Positions 34,100 through 46,954 of a stretch of 64,000 nt of DNA are shown piece after piece. The notes beneath the pieces were generated by a model. That model worked only from the letters and a program-made list of their open reading frames with translations, ran no database searches and was not told the DNA's origin. How positions within the stretch are numbered: the first letter of the stretch is position 1; each line of letters begins with the position of its first letter. Origin of the DNA: Diphasiastrum complanatum (taxonomy: Eukaryota; Streptophyta; Lycopodiopsida; Lycopodiales; Lycopodiaceae); NCBI GenBank assembly GCA_029204225.1, contig CM055096.1, forward strand, positions 32,687,076-32,751,075, given 5' to 3'. Position numbers and translations under genes: made by a program.

Positions 34100-35330
34100 T
34101 TAATGATGATTGACCCAATTCCTATAGCTTGGTGCCCAGGACAATCTAGTATCTCTGTCGCCCATGTTTTGGAAGACGATATTCTTTCGATGAATGATGA
34201 CGTAATGACCAACGAACATGTGCTTCTATATCTAGATCAAAATTGTTATACCCAAAAATCCATTCCCAAGGAGATTAAGTCGCCAGGGCCTTTGGCTCAT
34301 GTGCAACTCACATCCAAAGTTTCCAACACAATGACTTATCGACCTAAACCAAAGGTCTACAAATGGGACATGTATCCAGACGAGTTCTGGGATACAATAA
34401 ACGAAGAATTGATTCAAGAGGCAACCACACCGCCTTCCCAACAAACCAGAAAATTTTGGTTACAAAAAAATAAAATCATCGACACAAAACTAATCGAGAG
34501 ACAAAAACAAATGTGTGAAAAGCTTAAACAACCCATCAAGTCGTGTTCGAACAACAAAAAGACCATCCCTCTGATAGAGCTTCGACATCTGGTAGCACAT
34601 CCACATTGATGATTCCTAAAGTTCCAGAGAACTTTGTGGAACCGCTTTTTGGATGCTAGCTTCATCTATGAAGTCCAACATACTGATTGGGTATCACCCA
34701 TTGTGGCAGTACCCAAGAAAAATGGCAAGCTTCGTATTTGCATTGATCTCAAAAATCTTAATGCAGTTACAAAGAAAGATCATTTTCCCTTACCCTTAAT
34801 GACACAAATCCTCAAGGAAATGGTAGAAGCTGAAGCTTTCAGCTTCTTAGATGGTTTTAGTGGCTAATTTCTAGTTCAAATAGCCTCTAAAGATAAACAC
34901 AAGACAACTTTTGCCATGGAAAATGGCATTTATGCTTATAATGTCATACCTTTTGGCTTATGCAATGCCCCTTCCACGTTCCAACGTGTCATGCAAGTGG
35001 TGTTTCAAGATTTGTTACATCAAATTGTCGAGATTTATCTCAATAACTTGGGTGTACATTCTTCTACAGACAAGCACCTCAAAGCCCTTGAAAAGATATT
35101 CATTTGTTGTCGTAGGTTTGGTATATTACTAAACCCTGAAAATTTTCAAATCTGGGTCACCCATGGGGTTGTCCTAGGACATATTATTTCAAATGATGGT
35201 ATTTCTACAGATCCTTCAAAGGTCAAGGTTATAGCTGAGATGCCTCTACCCACAACAGCGAAGGAAGTTTATGTCTTCCTCAGCCACACTATCTATTATC
35301 GCATCTTCATAATCGACTATGTCGGTAAGT
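34100..35330 (+). pseudogene. Gypsy element G reverse transcriptase
   Basis: A linker (KPKVYKWDMYPDEFWDTINEE) precedes RT. RT motifs in order: DWVSPIVAVPKKNGKLRICI (34690), DLKNLNAVTKKDHFPLPL, SFLDGFSG followed by a stop, TTFAMENGIYAYNVIPFGLC, NAPSTFQRVMQ. At the catalytic site the expected YLDD is YLNN (35035-35046), so both metal-binding Asp are lost. The frame shifts at about 34870. Confidence 0.92.
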
Positions 35331-35905
35331 CGAGACTCGTTTATTTAGTTGCGGTCGACCCTAGATGGATCGAGGAACGTATAAAAGCATTTGAGGATTT
35401 GAAAACAACACTTACTATCGCACCCATACTTCGTTCTCCAGATTACATGAAGAAATTCCATGTGCACACCGATGCAAGTAAGTATGCCATAGGGGCCTCT
35501 TGTGAAGGACTTTCTCACTTTGTTGTGGAGCGTGTGACAAGCTGTATCCACTGATCAGGCACGGGCGAATATGAAAAAGACTTTCCAATATGTTTCTTGA
35601 GTAGACAATTGGTGCCTGCTGAAGTAAACTATACAACAACCGAGAGAGAAGCACTGGCCATCTACGCCGTACAACAACTCCACCACTATTTATTAGGCCA
35701 AGCCTTTGCTTTCTACACAGACCATCAAGCCTTGTTATATATTGGTAATAAATCCTATAAAACGGGACACATAACTCGCTGGCTCTTAATACTCGAGGAA
35801 TTCAATTTTTGAGTAGTCGTCAAAAAAAGAACACAACATTTCATGGCTGACCACCTTTCTAGACTTCCCAATGCTGAAAAGGCTGATGCACCAGTCAATG
35901 ATAAT
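35331..35905 (+). pseudogene. Gypsy element G RNase H
   Basis: The region reads FHVHTDASKYAIGASC (35458), LSRQLVPAEVNYTTTEREAL, and FYTDHQALLYI (35710). It then ends with TQHFMADHLSRLPNAE, which is the usual end of gypsy RNase H. Stops at 35553 and 35810 break it. Confidence 0.9.
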
Positions 35906-36099
35906 CTACCTATTGCATGCCTTTTTTAGATCGACACCTCCCTTGTGGGCTGAGGAAATCACTCAGTTTCTGACCACAGGCCGCCTCAAAGAGGGCCTAA
36001 ATACAATAGCAAAAAGAAATTTTTTGCTTAAGGTAGCACCCTTTCAACTCACAATAGGACAATTATATAAAAGAGGCGCTTACAGTATTATACGCAGAT

Positions 36100-37075
36100 G
36101 CGCTTATGAGTCTGAGATACGTCCTATCATATCTCAGGCACATGAGAGCATTGGCGATGATCACTTCTCAACTGAAGCGACTGTTAAGATCATCCTCAGA
36201 GCGGGCTTATGGTGGCCATCATTGTTTAAGAATACCTTTGCTATTATTAAACATGTGATGTTTGCCAACGAGCCAAAAAGAATACAAAAGCAAACTTCAC
36301 CCCATTGACACCCATTATAGAAGACGAAGCCTTCCATAAATGGGGTATAGACTTTGTTGGGCCCATCAGCCCAGCAACCAGAAACACCCAAGCACACAAT
36401 ATCCTGATTGCAACTGATTACACAACCAAGTGGGTAGAAGCACATGCAACAAATGATGCCGATGCAAAGACCGTAGCGCGTTTTCTTTAAAAAAACATTA
36501 TTACACGTTTTGGCTGTCTAATTGAGCTTGTTAGTGACCGAGGCACTCACTTCTTAAATGAAGTGATCGATAATCTCCTATACTATTACCTTGTTGTCCA
36601 TCGCAAAAGTACTCCGTACTATTCTAGATGTAATGGCCAGGCAGAATCCACCAACAAAACTATTTGTAAGATCCTAACCAAAATAGTCGAAACGAGCTAT
36701 TGATCATATTGGGAAACCAAACTGTTCTCCGCTATCTGGCCGCACCACTCCCAAGAAGGCCGCTTGATGGGTTTCCCCATTCCATCTCGTATACGGTTAA
36801 GAGGCAATAATGCCTATTGAATTTCTAGTTCCTTCTTTGCGAGTCATGCAAGCTTTCTCTACAGATCTATGTGAGAAAGCTACAATTGAACAACAAGTCC
36901 AAAACAGGCTATTTACGTTAGCACAATTGTGTGAGACTCGACTCATATCGTATCACGCACAATTAGTTAACAAATGTTGCCAAAAAGCCTGGCATAATCG
37001 TTGTCACCTGCACAATAAAGACTTACACTTAGGTGATCAGGTGCTTCTTTACACATCTAAGAAGCACCCATGAGT
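36100..37075 (+). pseudogene. Gypsy element G integrase
   Basis: Zinc-binding residues remain in CDVCQRAKK (about 36255). The core reads WGIDFVGPISPAT (first Asp), LVSDRGTHFLNE (second Asp) and NGQAESTNKT (Glu), so the DDE triad is recognisable. Stops at 36488 and 36700 and frame changes interrupt it. The C-terminal part to 37075 ends in VLLYTSKKHP. Confidence 0.9.
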
Positions 37076-38240
37076 GCATAAAGAACAAGAAACCCTCCAC
37101 CTCATTGGGTTACATGATGACTGATCTTACACTCCAGCAGGTGAACAATGGAGGAGACTTCGAGAGCTGTTGCAAGTAGCAAACAAAGCTTGGAGCATTC
37201 CAATTCAATAGAAGAATTCCAAGCGTTCCAGAACACAAACATCGTCACCATAGGGGCCACCCCCTAAGAGACCAAACATGAGTATTGACGGTCAAGAAAC
37301 AGCCAACACCAACTAGCTCACAACAAGATCCAACAACTGAAGGATCTTCTGCGGCACAACAAACTGATACTGTCAAAGTACAGCAAAATGGACCAAGAAT
37401 ATATTTGAATCAGATCCACAAGTGTGATTGGATGTTAGATTAGATCAACCTATCTACACAAGATTAGATAGCATTTAGATCAAATCTAGATGAATAAATC
37501 TAACAAGAACAATCATTATTGATCAAAACTTGTACTTGTTGGTTTCACACGTGTGAAACCTGTCAGAGTACGGACAATAGGCTGAGAATAAAGTATACTA
37601 AGCTTAGAACCCAATCAATGCATAAAAACACAAGACAAATAGAGTGGAAACACTAGAATCGCTCAAAACCAAGATTTAGCTTCCATGTCAATTATGGCCA
37701 AATGAGCCACATATATACACAAGAGCTGATGCTTACTCAACTGATTTGGCACGTGTGAGAGTGCCTACTCATCAAAGGATCCACCAATAATCATCAATAT
37801 GGCACATGGACCAAGTTTCCTAACTTATAGCCACCTCCCTTGATTTTAGGCAATTTTCCTAATTTATAGGGACTTGCACAAATATCTACTACAAGTTGGA
37901 TCTCACCTAGTATTGATGTTTTCACACATGTGAGAAGTCCTTGGAATGTGTGAGATCACTCCTATCCATGTGAAATAGCTTTTCCTACCAATAAAATGAT
38001 GCCAAGTGGCATATAGCTAGAAAACTAGATTTTGGCCATTTTAGCCACTAGATCTCAAATGAAATGGTATGTACAACCTATATGACTCATCTAAATGTCA
38101 AATAAATTTATTTCACACTGGGAACAGGCTCCACACATGTCTAATGATGATATGTACTACTCATAATGGTATTTACAAGATTTGATGAAGTTAGCTTTTG
38201 CCAATTTTAACAGATACCTCAAAGGCCAAGCTTCCTGAAA
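37076..38240. other. Decayed 3' part of element G and LTR-like sequence with palindrome
   Basis: Up to about 37420 scattered codons after the integrase continue with stops. From 37430 the sequence is non-coding and LTR-like, with a 20-bp perfect palindrome at 37541-37560 and further CACRTGTGA motifs at 37750 and 37925. The paired phrases TTTCCTAACTTATAG and TTTCCTAATTTATAG occur 50 bases apart near 37830. No matching partner LTR was found. Confidence 0.45.
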
Positions 38241-41030
38241 CACGCTAGCAGAGGACCAGAACAAAATTGATTGCAAAGAGGCATTCTCCAAATGGTACAG
38301 AGACAGATGAGTCAGAATCTGAGGGAGAGCCACTCAAGATAAAACCAAGAGCAACGAGACAAGCCACACAATCTCATTCTACAAACTCTCAAGATAGAAG
38401 CTCCACCTCTGCACCTCCGATACAACATCTCAGTGGCACTCCTCACTCACACACATCATCGACAAGGGTGATGGAGCTGCCACCTCTATAGCAGCAGATA
38501 CCAAAAAAGATTCACAAGTTGTCCAATCAGTTTCAGTAACAACTCCCCCCATCATACTTACAACGACAACGCTCCAACTTTACCAAAGGCACAAGTTTTG
38601 GGAGGGGGGAGATGGGAATATCATTCTCAAGGATACAACAGTAGATCAACAGGCACAGGCCCAGCAAGTCCACATTCTCACGGATACTTCGACATATTTT
38701 AATGTTGCAGATTTGATGGAGATAAGTGATGACGAAGATGACAAAGCAGTTCAGTCAGGGGAAATTCAAATCCCACTAGCTAAGGTCACCACCACCCTAA
38801 CCACTATTCCACTCATCACTCCATCCACCACCACTAATTTCATCCCTTCATTCTCGCCATTACCACCTTCACGTCCCCACCAACCCATTTTCTTTGGACT
38901 AACACCACCTCACCATACTCATGATAGATATCCAACCATCCTAACCCTGAAGAGCTCTCAGAAGCGGCCAAAAGTTCAATGATCAGCCTGTTCGAGACCA
39001 GCTACCACATGCATTGTTGGTAAGCCAACAGCAGGTGCTGGAAAATAAAGTCAGACATTAGGACCAGACTATTGCCGAGCAGAAAAAGTCAATAAAATAA
39101 AAAGAAAAAGAGATAGTGGAGCTAAAAGCCATGATGGCCGGGCAAGTGAAAGAATTAAATGAGATCCAGCAACAACTTAAGCACAAGATGGTCCAGATCA
39201 ATCAATCACGAGATGGATCATCCAGCATGATGACAGTTGATGCCCCTCTGGTAAAGCCCGAAGACATTCAATTCCAAGCTCTACAAATCCCAACCATACG
39301 AATGGAAAAGTACGTAAGGCTAATTCAAAAAAGAGAGGCTGACAAAAAAAACTTCGAGAATGCTGCGGCAAAACAAGCGAAGGTCATTTTTGAGTCGCAG
39401 AGACAATTAGAAGAAGTCACAAAGGTCCTGCAACATGTCTTGGACAAAGTGAACCAACTATGGAATTACACGACATGCAAGGCCCAGGTAGGAATCTCTG
39501 ATCGGAAATCAAAGGATGATGATAGAGATGACAGGGCAAACAATGATGGCCAAAACCAACAGTTAGATGGTAGCTCGGGTTCAGATGACAAGAGGACCAA
39601 GGCTGTCTTTGGAGCTTTTTCCATTCTCTCACCTAACTTCAAACTCCCTTCTTACTCCAATTTCAATTTCTCAGAGACTTTCATACCTACCCATTTCTTC
39701 ACCCTCCTTCTATCAACCTCCTCCTAGCTGAATTTTAAGACCTCATCAAGGACCTGCCGAGATGTACAAGGCCCAACGAGATGAGTTCTTAAAACGGCTT
39801 AGTTCCCCCAGTGCGTCCTACAATCTTCTGAATCCGGCTTTTAAACCTATCACTTCTATGCCACTCTCGCCACATCACACCATTCTTGACCTCCAAGAGA
39901 CTAACACCAACGTTGGTGGTGATGACGACCCCTAGGATGATTTGCCAGAAACAAGAAGATTCTCACCCAGGCTTGCTGATGCGGGCGAAGCTGAGCCCTC
40001 CACAAGCGAGCGAGCCAGAAAGAGTTTAACGGGCACCAAAGTGCTAGATGATTATCTGGCAAGGCCGTCACAACAACGCTGGGCAGCCTCACTAGTCAAG
40101 CAAAGACCCAACATGGCGGATACAAGAGAGTTAGAGAAATTTGAGAGAAAATACCCTTGCAACATGAGAGGCAACAAAGATGAAATTGATCAAAGCCAAT
40201 ATTCCACAAGGGCTGAGATCATTGTCGCGCTGCAACCACAGTCCGAATGGCGCAATAAAGTCCTAAAGGATAGTAGGCGGTTGCAAGGGTACTTGAGGGG
40301 ACCAACTTGGAAAAGGGTCGGCCCCTTTTATATGCTAATCAAGCGAAGAAATCTCTAGCCGACGGAGCGACCGCGGGTTGAAGTGGTAAAGTGGCCAATA
40401 ATCCCAGGAATTTCAGGGAGTATGTCCATATATGACCTGAGGCTGCAATTGTTGGATTTTGGTCACAAATATAAATCCAATGCTGACTTGTGCATACCAA
40501 AAAGCACCGAATATTGGAGATCCATGGCCTTTCTTATGCATCAAGGATGTTTTTGGGATTGAGGCTTAGATCCAATTCGGATCAATCCCAATGTGGCCCT
40601 CCAGTCAGAAGATGATCACCAAATGATAGCCCGACTTTATTACAGAGTGGGCCTTCATGCCTTCCCGATATATCACAATGATAGAAGACTGGCAAGAGTT
40701 CGACTTCATTGAGAAAGTATGCGATTACTTGGGGCCCTCTTCTCTTTGAAAGAAATTGTGCTTCCAAGTATTTAAAGCCCTAGAAAGAAAGATGAGCGCG
40801 CGAAAATAGATCACAAGGCGACAAGGCGAGCAGGACTTGCAGGAGGTTCTCAAGCGGGCTGAGATGTAGAGGCCATTGAGAGATCTCAAATTTTGCGAAA
40901 CAATTTTGTAGCAAATAAGCACTTGGCTTTACAGAAGTGACTAAAGATCCACTTGGTTTTCCAAGGTGCCAAGCAGAAAAAGACATCATTCTACATGTGT
41001 TGCAGTGGGTTCTGTAACAGATTAGGGGGG
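38241..41030 (+). pseudogene. Unclassified coding-like region, several plus-strand frames
   Basis: Open segments follow one another on the plus strand: 38267-38491 (acidic, Ser/Thr-rich), 38713-38982 (Pro/Thr-rich), 39113-39727 (long Lys/Glu/Gln-rich helix, probable coiled coil, at residues 1-120), 39942-40358, and a further stop-bearing frame to about 41000 (RVEVVKWPIIPGISGSMSIY, then NADLCIPKSTEYWRSMAFLM). I recognise no domain. It is followed by a G-rich polypurine tract and an LTR-like start at 41038, so it may be an extra or env-like reading frame at the 3' end of a gypsy element. It could also be a captured host gene. Function unknown. Confidence 0.5.
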
Positions 41031-41900
41031 GGGTTGATGTTGGCAGATTCCGAAGAATCCCCAAGATGTCGAACTGGGCTGTTATAAAGAGCACCTCTCA
41101 CCCTCGACTGAGGAGGTCTCAGAAGGAAGAGAGAAGGACGAAGATGAGAGCCGAGCATGAGAGTCGAGGAATACTAGCTAGGAATATAATTCTATTCATG
41201 TGAGCCTCATGGTGAATCCCAAAAGAAGGAATGACCTTGTAGGGGCTAGTGGTATTTCTAGGCAATGTAATAAATGCAAGTAGACCCCTCTTAAATAAAT
41301 TAAAGTGAGCCACCTTTTGATGGTGACCTCTAGTGGAAGAGCTAATTCCACTTGGAATTTGTAAATAGTGAAATTGCCACTTAGGCTCCACATGGGCAAC
41401 CTCATAGTTTATTTAAGAGTCCCCCTCTCTTGTGAGGGAGCTTTACATGTAATGTCATTTACTCTTGTTTGAACAGGAAGATCCTCCACGAGTTCTTAGC
41501 ATTCTTGAAGCTCCTTGTTCATGACAGTCTTCTTGAGTGATCCTTTTATGAACATGCAGTTCCATTTCTTGAGTGTGGTTGTGGATTAGTTGTGGAATAG
41601 ATTTAATTCATGCTTTCTTTCCTTTTGCAATGTGGATTAGAGTGAAATAGATTTTTTGTTCCCGTTTTAAAGTAGTTTCAACATACAAGTAAACTAAACA
41701 GGCTGGAAATGTGGAGTAGATCTTGTATAATCTAGACATTCCAGTTCTTGATGTTCTTGGGCTATTCAAAATCAAGAGGTGGGTGTTTCTTGATCTTTGG
41801 ATTGTCATTATGCTAGTAAATATTTAGTTTCTTATTTCTTGTTTTCAGTTCTGTGAATGTGTAGATTAATCTGAGCATATTGTTGTTTTCTAACGTTTTA
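41023..41900 (+). repeat. Polypurine tract and probable 3' LTR
   Basis: AGGGGGGGGGTTGA (about 41023-41037) is followed by TGTTGGCAGATTCC at 41038, an LTR-like start. TATTTAAGAG and AT-rich polyadenylation-like sequence follow to about 41900. The right limit is unknown and no matching 5' LTR was found in the window. Confidence 0.5.
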
Positions 41901-42225
41901 GAGATAGTTAGTAGTAAAAACCAATTGGAAATTTATCAGCATTGCATGCAGATCTGTAGATGAATGCTTTTCAGTTGCATGTGTAATTGTGTGCACATAT
42001 TGGAGTGAACGATTACCTGAGCATCCCACTGACAGGCTGGGAAACATACTACAACAAATAGTAATCTTTCTGTCTGACTGCCTGGAATGGGCAGAAACAC
42101 CCGATTTTAGAGATAAGAAATCAAGAAAAGAAAGAGCTAATTGTGATCACAGGTTCTCAGTAGAAATCTGTGAACAAGTAGAAAAGCTCTAAGCAGTCCG
42201 CATCAAATCAGAATTTGACGAAAAA
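41901..42225. other. No recognisable gene
   Basis: A 67-codon open stretch at 41989-42192 matches no family. It leads into a copia gag remnant. Confidence 0.4.
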
Positions 42226-42690
42226 GTCAAGAACAATTATCAAATCCACAGTCGAAGAAGAAGATGTTTAGTAAGTATTGCAAATGCACTAGTCATGAGA
42301 TCCAAGATTGTAGAGCATTAAAAACAAAGAATGCCAGCAAACAACCAGATCAATAGGCGAATGCAGTCACAACATTTCCCAAACTCGACATGGACGAAGG
42401 AGCATTTATGGTCAAAGACGAAAAGGTAGTATTCGATAATTCTTGGTTTCTGAATTCTGGAGCTACTGACCAGTCATTGTGAGAATTTTCACTCCTGTAC
42501 ACCTTATAGTACAAAAAAAGTACATTCATCTTGGTGATGATAGTGCACACACACACACACTATTGAAGGTGACGATAGCACACACACTATCAAAGGTGAA
42601 GGCACTGTAAGATTGAAGTTCTAGCATGATCAATTCAAACTACTATCAAATGTTTTGTATGTATCTAAACTCTCTATGAACATTAAAGGA
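42226..42690 (+). pseudogene. Copia element I gag knuckle and protease remnant
   Basis: The plus strand reads FSKYCKCTSHEIQDCRALK, a copia zinc knuckle whose first Cys is Ser. Then comes DEGAFMVKDEK and the protease start SWFLNSGATDQ, where the catalytic Asp is Asn. A (CA)n stretch at about 42543-42560 and a partial repeat of the CACACACACTAT..AAGGTGA phrase follow. Frame breaks are frequent. Confidence 0.8.
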
Positions 42691-42890
42691 GTTCTAAATC
42701 CCAAAATAACCCTTTGTAAAAAATCTCTTTATATGTTTTCTCAAATTTTTCTTACAAATGGACCAATCAGAACAACCAAATTTGAAATCTATGTAACTTA
42801 CTTTTTGAGTCCACACTAAAAATGGCATAACTTTATAGTGGTAAGTCCGATTTCAGAAAAGTTTGGTGCGTTGAAAAGCACAACAAGCGC
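42691..42890. other. No recognisable gene
   Basis: AT-rich sequence containing AAATCTATGTAACTTACTTTTTGAG and AAGCGCTTTCAACTTG phrases, reminiscent of the repeat at 51865 (TTTGTAACTT, CCCTTTCAATGC). It lies between two oppositely oriented copia remnants. Confidence 0.35.
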
Positions 42891-45012
42891 TTTCAACTTG
42901 TCTGAGCCAAATTATCTCATTGGCAATCTTTGCTGCTGCAACGTACTTTGCTTCGCAGGATGACTGAGCTACAATGGTAATTGCCACTCCTGACACGATG
43001 GTTCATCCTCCTGAGACACTTTTGCAGTTGTCCTTGAGGGATGTCCAACTAGCATCATGTAGGAAAGTATCTGGAACCCTGCATCACGACAATAACACAA
43101 ACCATAATCTCTTGTTAATTAAAGATATTGAAAATTTAGTTTGCAATCTTCCAATGTATCGAGCCTGGATTCGTGTAGAATTGGCTCAAGCGATAACCAT
43201 GATCCTCTGGAGGAAAAATTCTAACATTACCACTACAAGAAACTCTTGTTCCATAAACTCAAAACATGACTCCAACGCATTGCAATATGCCTCTTCAGTT
43301 ATTATCATCCAACTGCCCCGAACTATTGTACATAAAGCTCCACTCATCTTGAACACAACATAAGCAATGTCAGGACGTGTGTTATCTGCAAGGTATATCA
43401 GCAATCCTATCAGTTTCCTGTATGGTGTGAGTTGCATCAATTCTCTCTCTTCTGCAGTCCTCGAACAATTTTTGTTCGTTAGTATTGTTCTTGCAAGCAT
43501 TGGAGTATTTGCTCCTTTGCAATTCAACATCCCGAAATCTTCTAGGATTTTCTGGGTGTATCTGGACCGATGAAGGTACAACTTACCTCTCTCATAGTCC
43601 ATGTCAATCTGCAAGCCAAGGTAACACCTGGCTTCTCCTAGATCCACAATCTCAAAGTATTTCGAGATGTCATTCTTCACTTCAGCAATCAGCTTCTCAC
43701 TCTTGCAGAGTATCATAGTGTCATCCACATACACAGCACAATGATTATCTTCCCATCTATAATTCTCACATAGACATTGGAATTAGCCATTAGTGGCTTA
43801 AATTCCAAGAATTTCAGGGCTTGATCTTTCTTTTTGTACCATTGTCGAGCTGATTGCTTCAGACCATAGATACTCATATGCATTCTGCATGCATAATTAG
43901 GAAGTGAATTCGAGACATAACCTGGGGGTTGATCCATGTAGACCTCTTCTTCTAACTCACCATGCAAGCCTGGTTGTCTTCTCGTCCACAATGTGGATCC
44001 TAAGGTCATAAGCAGCTGCATATGAAAATAGCAAACATAGGGACGAATGTTTCACGATAGGAGAGAACGTTTCAGAATAGTCAATACCATATCTCTGAGA
44101 AAATCCCTTCGCTACAAGTCTTGTCCTTTATTTTGAGACATCTCCATCTGGTCCATACTTTAGCTTGAATACCCATTTGTATTTTACAACCTTTCGCTTA
44201 TCTGGTAATGGCTGTAAGGTCCATACCTGGTTCTTCCTCATGGATTCCATCTCCTCGTTCATGGCTTGGATCCATTTGTCCTTTTCCGGACATTCAATTG
44301 CCTCCTCAAAAGTTTGTGGTTCATCACTGAATCCATAGAACTCTTCTGATGTAGAAGCAGAGCTGCTTGGCACATATCTTGCTGGTGCTCTTCATTGTCT
44401 TGTCGACCTTGGAATTGCAATGCCTTTGCCTTTGTCTGCTCTGCTAGGTCCGGAACCATCTTGGTTTACAGGTATTGTAGCAGAAGGTTGTCTCTCGAAT
44501 CTTTCGTCTTTTGATTCGTCACTTGAATGCGAAGCAACTCGAAAATCTTCATTTTCGTGTTCGTCTTCTGCTCTCCCTGTCACAAGTGGTAGATCATAGT
44601 ACTGTATTTCAAGAACTTCATAGTTGACAGGATCATCGTTGGCCATCGTTCTGCTCTCATCAAATCTGATATCTCTGAGTGTCTTCATAGTGTTCGTGTC
44701 TGGCATGTAGACTCTGTAGTATGACGAATTGTTGTCATATCCTACAAGATATCCCTATTCAGCTTTCTCATCAAGCTTCTTTCGAAGCTTATCAGGAATA
44801 TGTGCATAAGCTACACAACCAAAGATTCTGATGTGAGTCAGGTTGGGTTTTCTACCCCACCATAATTCGTGTGGTGTCGTGTGTGGGAACACTAGACTTC
44901 CCTGTCATGTTCTGAATGTATGCAACTATAGCTACTGCTTCAGCCCACAGTACTCTTGGAGCTTTTGAGTAGGCCATCATGCATCTGGCAGCCTCCATCA
45001 GAGTCCTATTCT
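42891..45012 (-). pseudogene. Copia element J: integrase tail, RT and RNase H
   Basis: Reading leftwards on the minus strand: integrase end (RTLMEAARCMMAYSKAPRVL near 45000) and linker DTNTMKTLRDIRFDESR (44700). RT follows with KDKWIQAMNEEMESMRKNQVW (44280), [36 protein letters not shown], the active site MYVDDTMILC (about 43730) and RPDIAYVVFKMS at 43360. An insert of about 150 bases (43195-43350) then splits the frame before LAQFYTNPGSIHWKIA-like sequence. RNase H ends with AQSSCEAKYVAAAKIANEI near 42920. Truncated at 45012, where element K abuts. Confidence 0.88.
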
Positions 45013-45014
45013 TT

Positions 45015-46954
45015 CTTTTTGCAACAAAAAATCACGAAATTCAAGACTGTCGAATACTGCAAGCAAAGAACAATAGCAAGGGGCAATCGAATCAAGTGGC
45101 AAATGCAGCTGCAGAAGCTCCACAGCCTATTCAAGAAGCGAATCATGATGTCTTCATGACCAGCCACCAAGGAGCATCCGACGATAGTTTTTGGTTTTTG
45201 GATTCCGGAGCCACTCAGCACATGACCAGTCTCATTGGCTATTTCAAGTCCTATCCACCTTACAGTACCAAGAAATATGTTCACCTTGGCGACAATAGAA
45301 CACAAGCTATTAAAGGTGAAGGTACTGTAAGATTAAGCTTTGCAAATGATCAGTCTAAGCTACTTTCTAAGGTCCTGTATGTACCAAATTTGTCCACGAA
45401 TCTGCTCTCTATAAGCAGAATCATAGATCTAGGACATAGAGTAGAATTCAAATGTGATCAGTGCAAAGTAGTTGATAGGGCAGGCAAGATCCTAGCACTC
45501 AAAAAGAGACATGGATACTTGTATAAATTAAGTCATTGCTTTTCTGTCTCTAGTCAGGCATTCAGTACTTCTATTCATGCAAATAAAAGTTTACTTTGGC
45601 ATTATAGACTTGGTCACTTGAATCATGCTGCTGTACAACAAATGCCTAAACAATCTATTTTTCTTGATCTCGACTATCCTCGTGATAAAGTCAAGTTACA
45701 TGTCTGTCAAGACTGTCTAGTTGGTAAACAGACTAGGAAACCATTTAAATCAAGCCATCAGCATATTGCTAGAGGATTGTTAGACATTGTACATTTAGAC
45801 ATTTGTGGCCCGATGAAAAATCCTTCGCTGAAGGATGCGAAGTATTTTATAACTTTTATTGATAAATTTTTCAGAAGGACTATGGTGTACTTTATAAAGA
45901 AGAAATCAAAAGCCTTCAACTACTTCGGAGAAAAGGAGATTGGACGGACGATCAAGGCTCTAAAGTAGAGAATATATCTCTATTGAGTTTAAGGAGTACT
46001 GCCAAAGCCAAGGCATTGAGCAGCAATTCATCACTCCTTACAGTCCTCAGTCTAATGGCTTAGCCGAGAGGGAGAACCGTACCTTGGTTGAATCAGCCAA
46101 ATGTATGCTAGTGCATGCATCGCTGCACAAGAGATTCTGGGCCAAAGCTGTCTCCATTGTAGCTTATGTCCAGAACAGATGTTTGACCAAGGCCCTCTCA
46201 GGCAAGACACCCCACGAGGTGTGGACAGGCTCTAAGCCTTCTGTGAAGAACCTAAGAGTGCTGGATGCATTGCCTACGTGCAGATCCCAAAAGACACGAG
46301 GAAGAAATTGGACTTCCAAGGTATCAAGACCATCCTGATTGGATATACTTCATCTGATAATACATACAGGCTGTATGATCCTAATACCCAGCAAATCTTG
46401 TATAGCCGGGATACAGTCTTTATCGAGGATCCGTTTGTTGACATCAAAGGCAAGGATATTGCACTTGGAGAACCTTCATCACCTGGGATTGACATGACTA
46501 TCCGAACTTCTGGCTCAAGCGCATTTATTGTTGAACCACTTTTTGATAGTGAATCAGACGAAGACGTTACTGCTACCCAACAACAAGTCCCAGGAGTGGT
46601 TCGTCAGTCGAATCCTCCCTGAAGATCAAGCCGAGTGCACACACAGCCCACAACGTATACTCCTGAGTCTGCATGTCTCTTGATACAAGAACCGACGACA
46701 GTCGATGAGGCACTCAGCCAACCAGACTCTGATCTCTAGAGAGAAGCTATGGACAGAGAGTATTCCTCTTTGATCAAGAATCAGACGTGGTCACTAGTCG
46801 AAGCTCCTATGGCTGCAATATTATTGATTGCAAATGGATTTTGAAGATCAAATAAAATGCCAATGGAGCAATTGATCGAAGGAAGGCAAGACTAGCATGA
46901 GTATTCACTCAGATCTCCAACGTCGACTACAGCGAGACTTTCAGTCTAGTAGTC
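45015..46954 (+). pseudogene. Copia element K: gag end, protease, integrase, RT start
   Basis: A plus-strand frame of over 320 codons starts in the gag knuckle tail (NHEIQDCRIL) and contains protease SFWFLDSGATQHMTS with its Asp intact. It continues with LLSKVLYVPNLSTNLLSISR, the pre-integrase zinc module (WHYRLGHLNH, CQDCLVGKQTRKPF) and the integrase core DIVHLDICGPMK. Stops begin at 45966. The later integrase reads FWAKAVSIVAYVQNRCLTK and IPKDTRKKLDFQGIKTILIG; the RT start reads REYSSLIKNQTWSLVEAP, then decays. It is truncated at 46954 within the RT. Confidence 0.88.

Noticed and set aside
38241-41030. Assigning the region to gypsy element G as an env gene
   Set aside because: About 1.2 kb of LTR-like sequence separates it from the integrase of G, and no membrane segments are evident.
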